Made by a program: the position numbers and the translations under genes. Below, in pieces: positions 61,014-64,000 of a stretch of 64,000 nucleotides of DNA. How positions within the stretch are numbered: position 1 is the first letter of the stretch; each line of letters opens with the position of its first letter. Under the pieces are notes generated by a model. The model searched no databases. It was not told the origin of the DNA and was given only the letters and a program-made list of their open reading frames with translations. Source of the stretch: Phycisphaeraceae bacterium (GTDB taxonomy: Bacteria; Planctomycetota; Phycisphaerae; Phycisphaerales; UBA1924); the NCBI GenBank assembly GCA_019636625.1, contig JAHBXE010000007.1:1-64000 (forward strand), given 5' to 3'.

Positions 61014-61822
61014 CACTGCCATGGCCGCAACAACTCGCCGCCATTGCAGCCGGCGCTCTCGCCGTGATGACCGCGCTTTGGCTCATCCAGCGGCGGACCC
61101 GTGACGCCGGCATCGTCGACGTCGGATGGGCCGCTTGCCTCGGCCTGGCCGCTGCGTTTGTCGCCATCACCGGAGAAGGTGACCCCATCCGGCGCGCCCT
61201 GATCGGCTCCATGGGCGCGATCTGGGGCCTGCGGCTTGCCTCCCATCTCCTGTTCGACCGCGTGCTCCGCGGCCCGGAAGACGGCCGGTACCGCATGCTC
61301 CGCGAACGCTTGGGACCGCGAACCAACCCAGTTCTGCTGGCCTTCTTTCTCGGGCAGGGTCTCCTCGTGGCCGTCCTTTCCAGCCCGTTCATTCTCGCTG
61401 CCTCCGACACTCGCCCCTCGCCCGGCCCTCTGGACCTCGCCGGCCTGCTGGTCTGGCTCCTTGGCCTCATCGGCGAATCCATCGCTGATCGACAACTCAA
61501 GGTCTTCAAGTCTATCCCACATAATCATGGTGAAGTGTGCCAGGTCGGCCTATGGCGCTACTCGCGCCATCCCAACTACTTCTTTGAATGGCTCACGTGG
61601 ATCGGCTACGCCCTGGTCGCCTCCGGGGCCTCCTCCGGGTGGCTGGCCTGGTCCGCCCCGGCCCTCATGCTCCTCCTGATCCTGAAACTCACCGGCATCC
61701 CCCCCACCGAGGCCCGCGCCCTCCGCTCCAAGGGCGATGCCTACCGCCGGTACCAGCAGACCACCAGCGCCTTCTTCCCGTGGCTTCCTCGCACCCCCAG
61801 CGCCAAAACAGGATCCCCATGA
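61010..61822 (+). CDS. DUF1295 membrane protein (steroid 5-alpha-reductase-like)
   Basis: A 270-residue polytopic membrane protein starting at ATG in an ATGA overlap. The core has [16 protein letters not shown] near the N-terminus, then [29 protein letters not shown] and the C-terminal [31 protein letters not shown], all diagnostic for DUF1295. Related proteins are NADPH-dependent reductases or methyltransferase-like membrane enzymes. In this operon it is likely to modify the acyl chain made by the CFA-like enzymes, for example by reducing a double bond. Confidence 0.93.
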   Translation: MTLPWPQQLAAIAAGALAVMTALWLIQRRTRDAGIVDVGWAACLGLAAAFVAITGEGDPIRRALIGSMGAIWGLRLASHLLFDRVLRGPEDGRYRMLRERLGPRTNPVLLAFFLGQGLLVAVLSSPFILAASDTRPSPGPLDLAGLLVWLLGLIGESIADRQLKVFKSIPHNHGEVCQVGLWRYSRHPNYFFEWLTWIGYALVASGASSGWLAWSAPALMLLLILKLTGIPPTEARALRSKGDAYRRYQQTTSAFFPWLPRTPSAKTGSP

Positions 61823-62913
61823 CCCACGCCGCCAGCACCATCGCCATACCCCGCCCCGCGACGGAACACGCCGCTTGGTACGAGCCGCTGCTCGACCGCG
61901 GCCTCCTTCCCGATTACCTCCTTCGGGCTGGCATCCGTCGCCGCCTCCGCCGCCGTCTCCGCGAGGAAGAGCGCGGCACCGTGGACGAACGTTCCGAACG
62001 CCTCCGACACCTGATCGCCACGCTCGCTGATTCCCCCGTCGCGATCCACACCAAGGAGGCCAACGAGCAGCATTACGAACTGCCGCCCGAGTTCTTCCAA
62101 CTCTGCCTCGGCCCGCGACTCAAGTACAGCGCCGCCTACTGGCCAGACGGTGTTACGACGCTCGCAGAGGCCGAAGAACGAATGCTCGACCTGACCTGTC
62201 GCCGCGCCGGACTCGAGGACGGAATGGATATCCTGGAGCTCGGCTGCGGCTGGGGCTCACTCACCCTGTGGATGGCCGAGCACTTCCCCAACGCTCGAAT
62301 CACCGCCGTCTCCAACTCTCGCCCGCAGCGCCAGTTCATCCTCGCCGAAGCCCAGCGCCTCGGCGTCAACCCCCCCACCATCATCACCGCCGATGTCAAC
62401 GCCTTCGACCCCGGCGCAACCTTCGACCGCATCGTCTCGGTCGAGATGTTCGAGCACGTCCGGAACTACCGCGCGCTTCTGTCCAGGATCGCATCCTGGC
62501 TCCGCCCCGAGGGCCGACTTTTCGTTCATATCTTCACCCACGCCCGAGTGGCCTACCCGTTTGAGTCGAACGACTGGATCGGACGCTACTTCTTCACCGG
62601 CGGCCTCATGCCCTCGGACGACCTGCTCCTGCACTTCGCCGGCGACCTCCGCATCGTGGACCATTGGCGAATCAGCGGCGCCCACTACCGGCGCACCGCC
62701 CGCGCATGGCTCAACAACCTCGACGCCCGCCGGGCCGAAGCCCTCGCCATTCTCCGCCAGTCCTACGCCGACCGGGCCCCCACCTGGCTCAATCGCTGGC
62801 GGGTCTTCTTCATGGCCTGCGTAGAACTCTGGGGCCTCAACCGCGGCAACGAGTGGATTGTATCCCACTACCTCTTCCAACCCCGACGAGACGCGTACGA
62901 GCAAGACAAATGA
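61819..62913 (+). CDS. Second CFA-like SAM-dependent methyltransferase
   Basis: This 364-residue protein starts at ATG in an ATGA overlap. It is divergent from the first: SAM motif [17 protein letters not shown] is preceded by [29 protein letters not shown] and followed by [26 protein letters not shown] and LFVHIFTH, a layout shared with coclaurine-N-methyltransferase-like relatives common in these clusters. The residue matching Cys139 of E. coli CFA synthase is Ala; Glu and His are kept. It might act on a different acyl or lipid substrate. It ends the operon. Confidence 0.9.
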   Translation: MTHAASTIAIPRPATEHAAWYEPLLDRGLLPDYLLRAGIRRRLRRRLREEERGTVDERSERLRHLIATLADSPVAIHTKEANEQHYELPPEFFQLCLGPRLKYSAAYWPDGVTTLAEAEERMLDLTCRRAGLEDGMDILELGCGWGSLTLWMAEHFPNARITAVSNSRPQRQFILAEAQRLGVNPPTIITADVNAFDPGATFDRIVSVEMFEHVRNYRALLSRIASWLRPEGRLFVHIFTHARVAYPFESNDWIGRYFFTGGLMPSDDLLLHFAGDLRIVDHWRISGAHYRRTARAWLNNLDARRAEALAILRQSYADRAPTWLNRWRVFFMACVELWGLNRGNEWIVSHYLFQPRRDAYEQDK

Positions 62914-62921
62914 AGAAACCC

Positions 62922-62941
62922 CGACTCTCTCGAATCGGGAT
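62922..62941 (+). terminator. Weak hairpin after the lipid operon
   Basis: CCCGACTC and GAATCGGG form an 8-bp stem with one mismatch and a TCTC loop, just eight bases after the last stop. The following sequence is only mildly T-rich, so it may be a weak or rho-assisted terminator. Confidence 0.45.
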
Positions 62942-62951
62942 CATTACAGGC

Positions 62952-62990
62952 GGGGCGGACGGGACTCAAACCGGCAATCACCGGATCGAC
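62952..62990 (-). pseudogene. Fragment resembling the 3' half of tRNA-Asp
   Basis: Read on the minus strand this starts GTCGATCCGG and ends CCCGTCCGCCCC. That order matches the anticodon (GTC), 3' anticodon stem, T loop (TTTGAGT) and acceptor 3' strand of a tRNA-Asp. The T stem has one mismatch, and the 5' half (D arm and 5' acceptor) is absent from the expected place. It looks like a decayed tRNA or an attachment-site footprint left by an integrated element. Confidence 0.4.
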
Positions 62991-63162
62991 GGGCACTTCG
63001 AATGGTCCGAAGATCCGCTCGTTGGACTTCCCAAACCGCGTTCCTGACCCCACCACGGGCGACGTTTGTTTGCCGTCACGCGAACAGTTGGAATCTGTAT
63101 CGGTCGGTTCGCGCCACGGGCGACATGCATTGATCGAAGAGAGTCCCCGGTTTGAGGCCAAC

Positions 63163-63327
63163 TCACACCAGAGGCGCGTCGGCGTCCATCCGTGCTCGCG
63201 AGGCTTCGAGGATCGCTTCATCCGCTTCGTCGATCGCATCGCGGGCACACTCGATGGTCATCGCCGCGTACGCGCCGGCAAGAACCACCTTGGCCTTGAG
63301 CTTCCGCACCTCGCGCCCGGCCTTCAC
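63163..63327 (-). CDS. Possible 54-residue small protein after the TetR gene
   Basis: A short frame starting at GTG, in the same frame as the TetR gene after its TAG stop, and ending at TGA 63163-63165. It encodes a highly charged Ala/Lys/Glu/Asp-rich helix (for example REVRKLKAKVVLAG and RDAIDEADEAILEASRARM). Third codon positions are mostly G or C, as in real genes here. No match is recognised, and no Shine-Dalgarno is obvious. It may be a downstream small gene or a remnant. Confidence 0.35.
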   Translation of the reverse strand: MKAGREVRKLKAKVVLAGAYAAMTIECARDAIDEADEAILEASRARMDADAPLV

Positions 63328-63357
63328 GCGGACAATGGCGGACCACGCCGCTTTCGA

Positions 63358-64000
63358 CTACCTGCTGGTCTGCAAGCCCCTCAGAATCAAGTCGAGGCCC
63401 GCCGCGAACTGGCGGTCAGCATCGGGGGTGAAGATCAGACCGCCCACCGCCGCCGCGTGCGGAAACGGCGCTGTGATTCGCGCGAGCTCCGCGGGATCAC
63501 CTGCCCGGAACAGGCGAAGCTCTTCAATCTCCCACAGGCAGAAGGCCCGAACGTACAGCCGAAGCGTGTGATAGGCCACGGCCTGCGCGGCCGGAGCCAA
63601 CCCGGCATCGGCGAGCGCCGACAGAGCTGCCTCAATCTGGGGCAGCGCACTGCCGGGCGGGGTCGGGCGCATCATCGCAACGCGGAAGAGGTTCGGGTGC
63701 TCAAGGGCCATGCTCCGGATGCCGTGGCAGATCGCCTTGATCCGGCTCTTCCACGGTCCTTTGGCCGGCGGCGTCGGGAGCCTCGCTAGCGCCAAGTTGG
63801 CCACAGCGTCGAGAATCGCCCCCTTGTCCCGGAAGTGGTTGTACAGGGCCATCGCCTTGACCCCAAGCACTTCCCCCAATCGACGCATCGTGAGTGCCGC
63901 TTCGCCCTCGGACACGACCAGTTGCAGAGCGGCCTCCGCCACTTCCCGCGGGGTGAGCGATTCACCCGCCGCAGGCCTGCCCGGGCCTTTCCGTGGCGTA
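63358..64000 (-). CDS. TetR/AcrR family regulator (start lies beyond window)
   Basis: The frame runs off the right edge; about 213 residues are visible. The N-terminal helix-turn-helix is seen in LTPREVAEAALQLVVSEGEAALTMRRLGEVLGVKAMALYNHFRDKG, which is divided by the usual turn before MALYNHF. The remaining helical part (about 90-200, with ALEHPNLFRVAMM and GLIFTPDADRQFAAGLDLILRGL) matches the TetR_C domain that binds small ligands. It probably represses an adjacent transport or efflux gene outside the window. Confidence 0.85.
   Translation of the reverse strand, partial: TPRKGPGRPAAGESLTPREVAEAALQLVVSEGEAALTMRRLGEVLGVKAMALYNHFRDKGAILDAVANLALARLPTPPAKGPWKSRIKAICHGIRSMALEHPNLFRVAMMRPTPPGSALPQIEAALSALADAGLAPAAQAVAYHTLRLYVRAFCLWEIEELRLFRAGDPAELARITAPFPHAAAVGGLIFTPDADRQFAAGLDLILRGLQTSR

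Noticed and set aside
62952-62990. Functional tRNA-Asp
   Set aside because: Only the 3' half is recognisable; the D arm and 5' acceptor strand are not found, and the T stem has a mismatch.
63022-63789. A 255-codon plus-strand frame after the lipid operon
   Set aside because: It is antisense to the TetR gene for most of its length and Arg/His/Pro-rich, with no motif.

Overview
The window looks like a chromosomal segment of a GC-rich planctomycete, most likely of the class Phycisphaerae. The reasons are a SecA of about 1330 residues, DUF1501 and DUF1800 paired secreted proteins, tandem GC-type dockerin-like repeats on a multiheme cytochrome, short VPxP/RRRR C-terminal sorting tails, sigma factor plus Ser/Thr kinase gene pairs, and many loosely packed housekeeping genes. 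Lineage is inferred from gene content, not from a marker alignment.

Layout. Bases 1-2805 hold the right end of an integrated element (cut-off hypothetical gene, J-domain membrane protein, small protein, large serine recombinase) ending inside the 3' end of tRNA-Pro(CGG). Bases 2930-18680 hold core genes: multiheme cytochrome, type II pseudopilin, secA, a stand-alone RNR-type TSCPD protein, tRNA-Pro(GGG), a glycosyltransferase, xseA/xseB, prepilin peptidase, an OmpA-like lipoprotein and a DUF444 VWA protein. Bases 18770-36380 hold a Gld-type ABC exporter operon, a PAS-GAF-receiver regulator, HIT, birA/nadC, fabI, DUF1844, a parvulin-like lipoprotein, YraN, a histidine kinase and miaB. Bases 36392-43225 hold a methyltransferase, a large double-VWA membrane protein and a DUF1501/DUF1800 pair. 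Bases 43533-51190 hold two sigma factor/Ser-Thr kinase operons with two small genes between them, followed by two secreted proteins with C-terminal sorting tails.

The most striking region is 52837-62913: two divergent operons that look like one photo-oxidative stress module. Leftward are a SOUL heme-binding lipoprotein, a peroxiredoxin-like protein and a photolyase-related protein. Rightward are a MerR/CarH-LitR-like regulator, fatty acid desaturase, FAD oxidoreductase, DUF1365, a cyclopropane-fatty-acid-synthase-like enzyme, DUF1295 and a second CFA-like methyltransferase. All eight within-operon junctions are 4-base ATGA/GTGA overlaps. The regulator keeps the W-x9-EH cobalamin-capping motif but has Tyr where the cobalt-ligating His is expected. 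A near-consensus promoter and repeated TGAACG boxes lie in the short divergent spacer. The operon ends at a fragment resembling the 3' half of a tRNA-Asp, and the window closes with a truncated TetR regulator.

No rRNA operon and no CRISPR array was seen. Start sites were adjusted by eye using Shine-Dalgarno matches, gene overlaps and family N-termini.
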